From positions 3,835,146 to 3,899,145 of the forward strand of contig NW_006498435.1 in assembly GCF_000471905.2 (NCBI RefSeq): a DNA stretch of 64,000 nt. The letters run 5' to 3'. This DNA comes from Amborella trichopoda (lineage: Eukaryota > Streptophyta > Magnoliopsida > Amborellales > Amborellaceae). The notes below the pieces were generated by a model that was not told the origin of the DNA, did not search any database, and saw nothing but the letters and a program-made list of their open reading frames with translations. Shown one piece after another: positions 21,578-31,837 of this stretch (the first letter of the stretch is position 1; each line of letters opens with the position of its first letter). The translations under genes were made by a program, and so were the position numbers.

Positions 21578-22285
21578 ATCCTCTTCCGCACAACCTTTTC
21601 TAATAGGACTATCCTCTTCCACTTCCATAACCAAATTCAAAGCTTTTTTTTGGGAAGAGCTTGTAACCACGATCAGTCAAACGCTGCTATCTTAGTAAGT
21701 GGAATCCCTTTTCGGCTTTTCTCCATTGTTTACCGCACCATATTTTTGCTTAAGACCTTCAAACTCTGTTTTTATCCCAAAGTCCTCAAATGCAACAGTC
21801 TAATAAAATCGGGTGTATCAAAGAAAGCATTTCGGAGAATTATAACACGCACAAAAGAAACATCATTACTTCTAATCAAGTTCCAATCCACCTCTAAGAA
21901 CTCCCCAAAAAGATTTCCCAATCTTTAAAAAACACAAATAAGTTTTGGAACTCCACAGCACTTCTGGCATCCTTTGGGTAGGTCAGATGTATGTTTCTCC
22001 AAATAAGTTTTTAGAGGTAGGAAAAATTTGTTCCGGTACGAACAAGTTTTGGCACTCCACAGCACTTTCTGGCATCCTCTTCCGATGGTAAGAGAACACT
22101 ACACCTGTTATCAGCAAGCTTTTTAACCTCTGGTGAATACGAGAGCCCCACGCTCTTCTAGCCCAGACCAAAAAATCATCAGATGGTGCCACCACCGCAG
22201 CAGTACGCCTTCTCCTATCATCCAAGATATCTGATAGAATCACCACATGTTTGGTGTTCTTGAAAGCGTATCTTCCTCTCTCCAT
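21578..22285 (-). pseudogene. LINE ORF1, 5' part
   Basis: The open frame 21983-22285 on the minus strand is the presumed N-terminal part of LINE ORF1 (ERGRYAFKNTKHVV, DDFLVWARRAWGSRIH, KSLLITGVVFSYHRKRMP). It continues leftward with stops to 21578, where the copia element was inserted. I recognise no zinc knuckle here. The assignment rests on the position between the LINE 5' region and the endonuclease. Confidence 0.5.
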
Positions 22286-22448
22286 TTCTCTCTCTCACTT
22301 CCGGTAAATATTCTCAATGTCTCACTCCACAAACCTCACGGTACCTCTCAACAATGCCCTCACGCCAATACCCACACGCTACCGCTTCCCATTAAGGTCC
22401 CATGGATCCCTTGTAGAAACTTTATCCTTTCTTAACAAAGGAATAAGA

Positions 22449-22524
22449 GGCTCGATTTTCTATTTCAAATATCCCAATAGCAAATCGGCTCGATTTTCTA
22501 TTTCAATTATCCCAATAGCAAATT
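22449..22524. repeat. Two 38-bp tandem repeats in the LINE 5' region
   Basis: ggctcgattttctatttcaa begins at 22449 and 22487; the 38-bp copies differ at few positions. Plant and animal LINE promoters are sometimes built from such 5' repeats; whether these matter is unknown. Confidence 0.85.
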
Positions 22525-22537
22525 TATATTCCGTATT

Positions 22538-22555
22538 AAGGGACAAATATTATCT
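22538..22555. repeat. Right target-site duplication of the LINE
   Basis: Exact copy of the 18 bp at 11466-11483; see that entry. Confidence 0.6.
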
Positions 22556-22626
22556 CTAGATCATGCACTGAAGTCTCATTTAAAAAAGAATATATAGTCG
22601 TGGGAGCAAGGCACACAGGGGATAGG

Positions 22627-22803
22627 NNNNNNNNNNNNNNNNNNNNNNNNNNNNNNNNNNNNNNNNNNNNNNNNNNNNNNNNNNNNNNNNNNNNNNNNNN
22701 NNNNNNNNNNNNNNNNNNNNNNNNNNNNNNNNNNNNNNNNNNNNNNNNNNNNNNNNNNNNNNNNNNNNNNNNNNNNNNNNNNNNNNNNNNNNNNNNNNNN
22801 NNN
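22627..22803. other. Assembly gap (177 N)
   Basis: A run of Ns just right of the LINE; its length may be an estimate. Confidence 0.99.
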
Positions 22804-23328
22804 AAACTCACACTGGCTTTATCTAGTATAACTTGCTCTCTCTACCAAATTTTAACTTCTCATGCTGGATTGATGTTGTATAACTTCATCTCTCCCAACA
22901 TTCGATTAGTATGCCTGCATATTTTAGGCTTCCTTTGATAGGATCCTAAGACTATCAAGGGTTTGCATGCGTATGCGTCAAGAGGATGGTTAAAGGTAGA
23001 AAACACTTGCGTTAATTTCATTCATCAGAGTCGAATGCTACCGAGATGTCCACTAAAGATCATAAATTATTGAAGAAACAACAAGACGTTTCCTTTGTCC
23101 TTCCGATCGGAAAATAAAAGGCAAGGCATTTCCTTGCGGGCGAGGGTATGCGGCAAACACTCCTTAAAATCTAGTTGTGATGAGGTTTGAAAAGCAGTAG
23201 ACAGAACGTCCCAATATAAGGGAGACCGAATAAAGCCTGCATAACATTCAAATCACATCAAACGAGTTGAATTCGATAAAATAAAGTGGAAAACCAACTC
23301 CTCTAATCGCGTTTTTTCTTTGGACTTC

Positions 23329-23502
23329 TTATTTATTTCCGGGTGCCTCACCAGTGGAATCCTTGGCCTGGGAAGCGGGAGTATGTGTCATCTTGTGAAC
23401 AACTTCAATAGGCTGCACCTTTTTGTCCTCTTGACCAGCAGAACTTCTGTAATCCACGGTCTCCACTCTCACCTCCTTTGCTCCTTCCCCTCCTGCCTTC
23501 AT
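23329..23502 (-). CDS. Possible small hydrophilic protein, 57 aa (unrecognised)
   Basis: The ATG at 23500-23502 opens a 57-codon frame: start MKAGGEGAKEVRVE, middle VDYRSSAGQEDKKVQPIEVV, end SKD-like to GNK. It is charged and soluble, has no membrane segment, and its composition (Lys, Glu, Gly, no long hydrophobic run) looks more protein-like than the surrounding random frames. A longer upstream reading (to 23622) is Phe-rich and comes from T/A runs, so I prefer the inner ATG. No TATA box or poly(A) signal is clear. It could be a genuine small plant gene, a captured fragment or chance. I cannot assign a function. Confidence 0.3.
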   Translation of the reverse strand: MKAGGEGAKEVRVETVDYRSSAGQEDKKVQPIEVVHKMTHTPASQAKDSTGEAPGNK

Positions 23503-23799
23503 CGTTAAAAAAAAGAAAAAGCTTTTTTTAAAAAAAGAAAACAATTGAAATGGAAAAAAAAAAGGCTTGTGGTCCCAGTTAATCTTATCCATTGGATTCA
23601 ATGTGAAATTGAATGGCTGCATTTATTCCATCTCAAACTTCAAAACAAATTTTCCCAGACACTGAAGCTATTAAATTTCACCACAGATCTATTAGATTTC
23701 ACAACAGATGGCTATTTGTACACCCAAGCTATTAGATTTTACAAGAGATGGCTATATGTAATTGTGAAATCCTTGTATTATAGATAAATCATCTCATTG

Positions 23800-23953
23800 T
23801 ATACAATCCCTTCATTAGATGGGTTTTCTTTATAAATAATAGTCTAGGACAATTGAATTTCATTTGAAAGAAATGCTATACAATCCCTTCATTAGATGGG
23901 TTTTCTTTATAAGTAATAGTCTAGGACAATTGAATTTCATTTGAAAGAAATAC
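23800..23953. repeat. 77-bp tandem duplication
   Basis: tatacaatcccttcattaga starts at 23800 and 23877; the two copies are almost identical (for example ataaataat against ataagtaat), so the duplication is recent. Confidence 0.95.
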
Positions 23954-24585
23954 TCCACTTCTCATAAAAAGAAAGGTCTAAAAATGTTAAAAACTTCACA
24001 AATTGGGGAACGCAAAAAGAAATAATAAATTTATCTGAGGATTCTCAAGTCCAAAAATATAAAATGCACGTGAGAAAGTATGTCGTGAAAGCTAACTTAT
24101 CTAATTTTACGACTATAGAAAAGAAAAAGAAAAGCTCTTAGGAACCTATATATATTTGGAGTCCTTGCTGCAAATCAAGGTCGTTTCAGATCGATTTGAT
24201 AAAATAATAAAAGCGAGTTTAAAGCAAGCGTGATTGCCCCGGCCCCAGTCGAGGTAATAGAGGCGACTCCACTCGTCTGAGAGGTATGCAGGACTTTTCC
24301 TTCTTTAACGTCTTGCATATTATTCTTTTTTACCAATTAAATAGCGAACATTTCTCAAAAAAAAAAAAAAAAAAAAAAAGAAAAACAAAAAAAGAAAAGA
24401 AAAAGTATGCAGGACTTTAGTACTAAAACATTTCAAAAAATTGAAAATAAAATAAAAACTAAAAAACTAAACCAAAAATTATAATAAGAAAACTTATAAA
24501 AATAAAGGGTTATATAACACATGGGCTTGGAAAAAATTTGATTTCTTGAAATTTGAAAGATCCAAAAAACAGAAATTATAATAGA

Positions 24586-24732
24586 GACATAGGGAAGAAA
24601 AGCTCATTAAAGACATCCAAATTATATAAAACATAGACATAGAGAAGAAAAGCTCATTAAAGACATCCAAATTATAATAGTAAGACATAGGGAAGCAAAG
24701 CTCATTAACGACATCCAAATTATATAAAACAT
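24586..24732. repeat. Three tandem copies of a 48-50 bp unit
   Basis: gacatagggaagaaaagctc begins at 24586, 24636 and 24684 and is followed by 'attaaagacatccaaatta'. Confidence 0.9.
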
Positions 24733-25626
24733 GCTAATAAACCACTTCCAACATTTAAGATATTTTTCTATTCATTATTTAAAATATCTCTCTCCTTGGG
24801 TGAGATTCCATGAAATTTCCCGTGAGGAAGATCCCACAATAATCAAAATTTCTCATCCAGCGATGTTTGGATCCCAAAATTTTTGTTATATACTAATGCT
24901 CCGGCAGGAGCATAATGTGTATCTGCTCCCTTATGTAAATAATTATTTTTGTCTAAAAATTTAGAAACTACATACTTTCAAGAGAGAAAATTTGAATTTT
25001 GAGTTTTTTGACATTTAGATCTAGCACTTCAAGAATTCATGAACGGTCTCTAATCAATCTTGAGGCATTATTATTTTTTATAGTATATATTGAGTTTATT
25101 TTGAAAACTCTTCTGATATTAGTTTATGGATTGTAGAGGTGACATCCCATAAATTTGAGATCTAAAAGCTATTCATATATTATATCCAAGGGAATAAATG
25201 GACAATATACTCACGCGCAGGCATAAGAATTCTTTTGATTTTTAATCAAAAGAATCATATAAAACATCAACCCATAAGACTTATAGTACAGTGTGCTGCC
25301 AAGGAGCATGCTATACAAACATCAAATATAGGCTCTCTTCTCTATGTTACGATCCTATGTAGTTTGAGGCCTAACTTTTTGTATTTCCATCAAGGATTTG
25401 GACATGTATTGGTTAGGTACCTAACATTTGATATCTGAGCAACAACTACTGCAACCCAAGTTCAAATATTAAAAAAGAGCTACCGAAAAGACTACCTAAA
25501 AAAATAAAATCAAAATGAGAGACATCATAAAGTGAGATCTGCCAATAACGTCCGCTGCGGAGTGTGGTGGTATACTATGATGCTAGATTTAAGAGCTTAA
25601 TTTTATGTGTTTTTATCACCCAACAG

Positions 25627-25687
25627 GTTTGAAGCGCATTACTCTGATGGAATTGTTATATCTGATGATGTAATTGTTTCTGTGTAA
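25627..25687 (+). pseudogene. Exon-like scrap with downstream poly(A) signal
   Basis: A pyrimidine-rich run and cacccaacag resemble a splice acceptor. The next 61 bp read, in one frame, FEAHYSDGIVISDDVIVSV and then a stop. AATAAA follows at 25698-25703 and a run of 11 A at 25721-25731. This looks like the last exon and 3' end of a plant gene, probably a captured or retroposed fragment. The upstream sequence does not extend the frame clearly. I cannot name the gene. Confidence 0.25.
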
Positions 25688-26082
25688 TTTTTCTATCAAT
25701 AAAGCCTTGAACATCAACACAAAAAAAAAAAGATAGGATACCTTGTGATCAGCATTTGCGGCTGCTGCAGAAATGGCGGATGACATTTTGCTCATGTGCG
25801 CGCTCGAGGAGTTTTAGAGCTTGGGAAATGGAAGATAACATATTGCTCCTATCCCCTCTTGTTTTGTATGTGCATGCTAATGAATTTGGTTTTGGATGGT
25901 AACGACACGTGCCTTCCACGTGGCAACCAAAAGCAAGCAAGGGACAAGTTGGTTGTTATACGTGTTTTTCATATACAAGAGACAGTGAGAGACGTGTAGG
26001 TATGAAATTAGAGTTGAATGGGTGGCATTGCCACCATACTTACATGTCATCGATAAACTATGGAATGGAAAAAAAAAGCACG

Positions 26083-26090
26083 CGTGCTTT
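26083..26090. repeat. Left target-site duplication of the MITE (cgtgcttt)
   Basis: cgtgcttt here and agtgcttt at 26506-26513 match at 7 of 8 positions; 8 bp is the size made by hAT transposases. Confidence 0.75.
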
Positions 26091-26505
26091 TAGGGGTGGC
26101 AACGGGTCGGGTCCGGATTTGATCTGCCCATTGGGTCTTAGGTGGGTTCCATTGCCACCTTGTGATTATGAGTTTATTATTGATTCTATTTTTTGGCTTT
26201 TTTTTTTTACGATTATATACCTATGACTATGATCTTTTTGTTTTTTTTGACAAATAATATTGTAAATATTACCAATATTATAATAATATGAACACCTAGC
26301 ACGCGCTTAAAGACATAAGATTGGTATCATATACCCTATGACTATGGGTATGGGTCGGATATTGCAGGACCCGGACCCGGACCCGGACTCGGACTTAGAC
26401 CTAGACCCGAATGGTATTCGGGTCAAAAATTTGGATCCATACCCGGATTCGAAGTCAGGTCTACTCATCCGGTCTTGGGTCTGGTCAGGGCCAGTGACAC
26501 TCCTA
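26091..26505. mobile_element. hAT-like MITE, 415 bp
   Basis: The left end taggggtggcaacggg and the right end ...ccagtgacactccta form imperfect terminal inverted repeats (about 12 of 16 pair). There is no coding capacity. The interior has GC-rich 'gggtccgga' and 'cccggacccggac' runs that pair across the element and an AT-rich middle. 'TAGGGGTGGCAA' ends and 8-bp target duplications are typical of a common plant hAT MITE type (from memory). Confidence 0.8.
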
Positions 26506-26513
26506 AGTGCTTT

Positions 26514-26929
26514 GTTATGAAAATGCATTGGGTGGTCTTTAAAATAAAGAAAAATGTAAAAAGAGATTATTTATTTTTGGTGTAAGGGAGTCACAATTAC
26601 TGATTGCACTCATTTCTGTTCATCAAATTTAAATCAGGCGGTTGTAAGAGTAACATTGACTAGACTCAAAATTCAAAACAGTTTACTTCGCATTATGCTC
26701 GCCATCCAATTTGTCCTCCTTATAACAAAGATGAAGGGTCTTATAGTATAAATATCTTCTTTAAAATAATATCTCTTTAAAATAATATCTCTTTAAAATA
26801 ACATCTCTAATAAACTACTAAGTACGCTTGAAATTAACTATTAATTGAAGTATATATTTTTCTTTTGTATTGAGAGAAGTAATAGAAGTTTAATCTCACA
26901 TTAAAAAACAAAGATGATACATTTGAGTG
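26514..26929. other. Intergenic, nothing recognised
   Basis: AT-rich DNA with an 18-bp phrase repeated near 26765 ('aaaataatatctcttt' twice); no gene or transposon end is seen. Confidence 0.5.
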
Positions 26930-26937
26930 TGAGAATG
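26930..26937. repeat. Left target-site duplication of the truncated LINE (tgagaatg)
   Basis: tgagaatg directly precedes the T-run and occurs again at 27918-27925. Confidence 0.75.
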
Positions 26938-27917
26938 CTTTTTTTTTTTTTTGACTTTATTGATACTAAAAAGGAAAACATATATTGGTCAAAATAAGAT
27001 ATCTGAAATAACTACCTGGTCAAGGTTTCCCCCTTTCTTCGTCAAATCGTCAGCAACCGCATTTGCCTCCCTAAAAACATACTGAAAAGAGACAACCAGC
27101 GAAGAAACTACATCCATCACTTGAAGCCACAAGGATCTTAGACGCCAAGGAGGCTTAACAATGCAGGTGCACCAATTTATGAGATTCAACGAATCTCCTT
27201 CCAAAATTACTGTATTTCCAAACCCCTTCTCTCTCCAAATCAAGAATCCTTGTAATAAGGCAGCTAACTCTACTTGATTTGTAGTAGTCACACCACACAG
27301 TCTAGCATAACGTAAAAGAATATTACCAATATGATCTCTACATACTCCACCAAAACCTGCTACCCTCGGATTTCCAAGGTAAGAACCATCAAAATTAGTC
27401 TTTAAAATTCTATCTGCTGGTGGTATCTATCTTAATCTTGGTCTACCTTTCAAAAAACAATAGGCGATGAGATTACCCATATTTGAGAACACATCAAAAT
27501 TAGAAATCCCAAAGCCTTCCTTGGTAACTTTAAGCAAATTCCAAATTGAATTCAAAATTCTATATTTCAACTCCTGAGTCCCTAAAGATATGCCATCAAA
27601 TGTTATTCTATTCCTCTCTAGCCACGACTCCCAAATGATTTCACCTCTAAAGATATCCCAAATCATGCCACCAGTTTTTGAAAGACCAATCAATTTAAGT
27701 TGTTGCATCCATTGTACCAGTGATCCCGGCATAATCATATTTACCCATTTTAGTTCATATCCCATTGCCATATGTGATAAGAGTCAGGACGTTAAAAGAA
27801 AAGATGAAAGCAACTTTCTTCATCACTTTTACAAAATAAACAAATATTTACTATGTCCTTACCCATCTTCTTTAGATTGTCCACAGTCAAAGCCTTTCAC
27901 TGTATCCTCAAAATGAA
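26938..27917 (-). mobile_element. 5'-truncated LINE copy, 980 bp
   Basis: On the plus strand it starts with a run of 15 T (the poly(A) tail of a minus-strand LINE) and ends in the post-RT region of ORF2. It belongs to the same family as the LINE at 11484-22537 (shared TKEGFG phrase). Truncation at the 5' end is the usual outcome of target-primed reverse transcription. Confidence 0.88.
26989..27771 (-). pseudogene. LINE ORF2 tail with RNase H domain (truncated copy)
   Basis: The frame 27427-27771 reads WESWLERNRITFDGISLG and WNLLKVTKEGFGISNFD (region after the RT). The frame 26989-27291 is the RNase H domain: VELAALLQGFLIWREKGFGN (Glu-bearing block), VILEGDSLNLINWC (Asp block) and FREANAVADDLTKKG (last Asp). 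A break of about 130 bp with stops separates the two. The RNase H part retains these motif residues, although the first YFDG-like block lies in the broken portion. Confidence 0.85.
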
Positions 27918-27925
27918 TGAGAATG
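27918..27925. repeat. Right target-site duplication of the truncated LINE
   Basis: Exact repeat of tgagaatg; see the left copy. Confidence 0.75.
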
Positions 27926-29642
27926 TTTTCATTGTGTTCTAAGAATCAAGGGGAGACAATGTCCATATAAAGCATGTGAAACATACGACGCTCGCATGTA
28001 GGGGCAAGGGAACTTGTTCGCGGACTTTGACATTGCCTGAAATAAGGCAATTATCCACCGAAGAGGGGCAACTTCGAAAATTTTCTGTTATGAGGGTCTA
28101 CGGCTATTCAATAGCGAAAATACGTACCAAATCGCTATCTGCCCATTTGTATACGTATACAAGTGATAAATTGAAAATAGTGTCCCTCCCATCAAGAAGA
28201 ACCATGTGTTTTAGATTTTGGATGCAATGGGGTGGGAGAAAAAAGGAGAGTCAAAACTCTTCCATCTTTTATGTGCATAAAGCGGCTACATTGAGTGAAG
28301 TGAAAGGACACTCTCTTTGAACTTCTCATTGATTTAGAAAGAATTTTGAGACCTTTTTTATTTATTGTGTCTCTAAAAACAAAAGCAACTCTAATGTTTT
28401 TGCTCTTGTTATTATTTTGAGTTTGGACAAGCAGTATAGTGTTCAATCTCATGTTTTTTTTGTATCTCAAAGATAAATTTGTCTGAAAAACTTAGATCAA
28501 AATTGATTTTGATCAGCAAGGAGCAAATGTTGTCTTGTGAGAATAAAGTTTTAAACTTAGATCAAAACTGATTTTGATCAGCATGGAGCAAATGTTATAC
28601 TGTGAGAATAAAGGTTTATGAATGAAAATAAGAAGATTGTCAGTTCTCATTGTATTCTACCCAATTCACTCACCAATTTCAAATAAAAAATTCAGAAAAC
28701 TAAAAGGTCAGGCAAATTTCAGGGTTCCTAGAAATGAGATTCGTGTGATCCCTTGATATGACGCCACAGTTATATCTTTTTGGGCGAGGCTTCAGACCAC
28801 TTATCTTTTTGGGGTAGGGAACTTAAGTGGAATTGGATCCCTTGATACGACGCCACAGTTACACAGCTATGGGTCACCGCCAAGAGCAGCTATGTTCCCA
28901 TTTGGATTGTTTTTCCTTTTGCTAGGCCTCAGAATATGATGCAAACCAAATTAAGGAGATGACCTGCTTGTTTTTTTTTTAAACATTGGGACTTGGATGG
29001 GACTATTTTACGTGATTTGTGCTAATTTGGGTTGATAAGTGTAAGGAGATTAAATTAGAGTTATTGTTATTAAGGCTATTTTATTTATCAGTGTGGTTTC
29101 TATAGGGTTGCAGCATTAAACAATCAAATTAAGGTATACCTCAAAACTTTTTCATGAAATGTAATTTTGGTGTCGAAAATTTTTAGGATGGTGCGATAAA
29201 TTTTGAACTCCAAAATTATTCAAATCAAGTAAATTTATAAATGTATGAAAATCTTGAAAATGGATGGTCAAAATAACGTGTTGAAAAATGTACAATTTTT
29301 AAGACTTGAAATCTCTTTTTTTCTTTGTATCTAGACATCTCGGTGTCGAGATGGTCAATCATATATTTTTCTAACATCCAAACAACCTTTTTCAAAGGAT
29401 TTTAGAGGTGCACCTCAATTCTACATATTGAGGTGTCTAACCTTCCATAAAAGTTTTCCTTGAAAGAGAGGGCTTTGAAGCGTGAGTGTTTTACCTAGGT
29501 ATCTGTACTTCCCATGTTGATCATCCGAATGGAAAAATTGTAAAAGCTAGGACAGTCACAAAATGGTACTTAGAACAGTTTTGCGAAGTATGAAAAGATT
29601 ATGAGTTTTTTGAAATTTTGATGCTTGGATCACACTCGATTT
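27926..29642. other. Intergenic, no gene supported
   Basis: Contains a 65-bp tandem duplication (listed) and a phrase gatcccttgata.gacgccac repeated at about 28750 and 28838. The final 30 bp lead into the tRNA-Lys primer site, so the right end may be leader sequence of an otherwise lost element. Confidence 0.5.
28489..28618. repeat. 65-bp tandem duplication containing a palindrome
   Basis: aacttagatcaaaa begins at 28489 and 28554. Each unit contains gatcaaaa and ttttgatc around a 4-bp centre, a perfect 8-bp-arm inverted repeat. Confidence 0.9.
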
Positions 29643-29660
29643 GCCCCACGGTGGGCGCCA
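29643..29660 (-). other. Primer-binding site of tRNA-Lys type
   Basis: The plus strand reads gccccacggtgggcgcca, the 3' end of a tRNA-Lys including CCA. Its complement TGGCGCCCACCGTGGGGC would prime a minus-strand element whose LTR lies to the right. Confidence 0.85.
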
Positions 29661-29663
29661 AAC

Positions 29664-30629
29664 TATTTACAGCGCAGAATCGAGAAATCTAACGATGTAG
29701 ATCACCATGATATGGAACTTCAAACTGATAAAAATGAAAATGAAAATATATGGTAGAGAAAGTGGGAACAATTTAATTCAGATCTGAGATCAGATCTGCA
29801 CGGAAACGAGCAGACCTGCTCTCAGATCTGTGGCGGAGCTAGCATGATCCGAAGCATTTCAAAGCAAGATTTTCAATAAAAAAAAAAAATCATATAAAAA
29901 AAAAAAATAAAACAAAATAAATAAGAAACGAAGGGAGAATGAGTACCTGACAGGGAAGGATTGCCCAGGACTCTCGAGGCCCTGAGAGCTTGCCCGTATC
30001 AGAACTGGTTCCTCTTTGACCTTATGATTCATGTGTTGATGATCAGAGAGTATCTATAGTATTGGGGTGGTTGTACCCTAGTTTTGGATCTAGGCTGAGT
30101 TTAGATTTGAGGTGCAGAGCTGGGTAAAGGTTCGCTCTGCATCTCTTAGGTTTATCTTTCTAGCCTAAAGTTTCTAAAGTCTCTCAAGTTTCTAAAGTCT
30201 CCCAGAGTTTTTGTCTCCACCCCTCAAATGACCACTGAGATGGTTGTTATGAACAAGGGATTTGTTGGGGTAGTGTTATCCCCTCAACCAACAAATCCTC
30301 GGTCAGCACCATTCGAATTTAAAAAAAAAAGAAATTTTGGGAGGTATGGATAGCTTTCCTCGGGCCCCACGCCCAAGATAAATGACCTAGAAAGTAGGGG
30401 AAACGAGTGAGAATGTGTAAAAACACGTTCTAGTGAAAGCGCATTTGGGCGACACGGGTAGTGTCTCCCAAGACAGAATAGGGTGTAACAGGGTTTCTGA
30501 GCTGACACAATGATTTTGGGTCCAAGGGTAAGTTGTGTGACCTATGGATTTTTGGATCACTAAGTCAATGTGATCCTATGGGTCCAAGAAAACCACAGAA
30601 CTTTTTAGATTCAAAGCGGGGTGTCTACA
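29664..30629 (-). repeat. K1: orphan LTR (about 0.97 kb) of a different gypsy element
   Basis: On the minus strand it begins TGTAGACACCCCGC (right end at 30629) and ends beside the tRNA-Lys primer site, so it is a 5' LTR. TGTAGACACC is a common start of LTRs in this clade (known). To its right the T2 integrase reading stops, with no polypurine tract at the join. K1 therefore seems to be inserted in, or recombined with, T2. Its internal region and partner LTR are not visible to the left. Confidence 0.75.
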
Positions 30630-31600
30630 AGACTAGATCACCACAGGTGAATGAGTAGATCTTGACAGATTTGTCAAAAGCCCTCTTCATTCTCCCTTGG
30701 TTGAGTTCAAGGTTCTATTGAGCTTCTAGCCTCTTTTCATCGAGTGCATCCAATTCTTGATGCCAAAGCTTGACTCCATCATCTTTCGATTATTCCTTGG
30801 TGAATAACGACTCGCAGTGAAGGGAGTTGTATTTCAAGAGATAAAATTGCCTCATCCCCATAGATCAGAGAATAAGGAGTGAAATCAGTAGCATTTCTCA
30901 TAGTAGTACGATAAGCCCATAGTGCTTTGGGAAGCTTCTCATGTCAGTTCTTCCTTGTTTTTGATACTGACTTTCTTAAAACGTTGCACAGAGTCTTATT
31001 GAAAGCCTCAGCTAATCCATTCACCTGAGTGTGGTACATAGTCGAGTACCTCCATTCGAAACCGAATTGGTTAACTAAGTGATCAATGTGATGACTCCTA
31101 AATTGAGGACCGTTGTCAGATATAATCCGGTTGGGCACTCCAAAGCTATATATGATATGATGTCGAACAAAGTAGGCCACCGCTATCCCAGGAACCTACT
31201 TGAGGGGTACCACTTTAGCCTACTTAGAGAAATAATTTATTGTGGATAAAAACATGGCCCGTTGCGGAAGGAGGGCCAATAGGCCCTACGATGTCCATAC
31301 CCCATTGTGAGAAGGGCCATGATGCAATCGTAGGGTGTAAGGGCTCTAGAGGTTGGAGTGTATTTGGCATACTTGGCACTTTTTAGCATAGCTTAAGGAA
31401 TCAGAGATCATGGAAGGCCAATAGTATCCCAACCTGTATATTTGTTCATAGAGCTTAGGGCCAGACTGGTGTAGTCCACAAATGCCTGAGTGTACTTCTT
31501 CTAACACCTTCTTTACTTATTGGATGTCCACACATCTAAGAAGAATGCCGTCAAATGACCATCTGAAGAGAGCACATCCTTCAAGAAGGGTATACTTGGT
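30630..31600 (-). pseudogene. Integrase (T2), 3' end cut by an LTR
   Basis: Enzyme that inserts element DNA. The open frame 30944-31180 has FVRHHIIYSFGVPNRIISDN (second Asp in the ISDNGPQF block) and HTQVNGLAEAFNKTL (catalytic Glu). Upstream, to about 31600, lie the first part of the core and the zinc-binding region in broken frames. Downstream, past a stop, the plus-strand sequence at 30630-30940 can be read on the minus strand as LEAQ...LNQGRMKRAFDKSV, the usual post-core phrase of Tat integrases. The reading ends where K1 begins. Confidence 0.8.
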
Positions 31601-31837
31601 GGACTTTCGACGTATGTTGTTGCGTTTGGCACGATCTTTCGAGAGCCTGCCATGTTTTAGCCTGCCATGTTTTAGAAAACTAGTGATGGACTCTCTCCAA
31701 TCTTCTACCTGCTCAATTTTTGTGCATATTGGGTCAAAGAATTGTGGTTCTTCATTTCGACTCTTAGCCCCTTAATTCTGTGTTATTCCTTATTCTGTCT
31801 TGATTACTTCTTTAGTTGATAGAAGAGCTCCAAATGG

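Larger units (their letters stand above)
11484..22537 (-). mobile_element. L1-type LINE, nearly full length, split by the copia element
   Basis: On the minus strand the order is 5' region with two 38-bp repeats (22449-22524), ORF1, endonuclease, reverse transcriptase, a cysteine/tryptophan-rich C-terminal region and RNase H, then a T-rich run on the plus strand (about 11550-11580) as the remnant poly(A) tail. Without the 5080-bp copia insertion it is about 5.97 kb, the usual length of plant L1 elements. All frames are broken. Confidence 0.85.
22804..26082. other. Intergenic, AT-rich, no intact gene
   Basis: I see only short duplications, a 20-bp A-run (about 24359-24379), one small ORF and one exon-like scrap, each listed separately. 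There are no LTR ends or transposon proteins. Confidence 0.55.

Noticed and set aside
24359-24379. Poly(A) tail of a retroposon
   Set aside because: No LINE or SINE body precedes it and no target duplication was seen.
29301-29642. Inverted-repeat-like text 'cctcaattctacatattgaggtg'
   Set aside because: A short hairpin of about 8 bp; chance is likely in AT-rich DNA.
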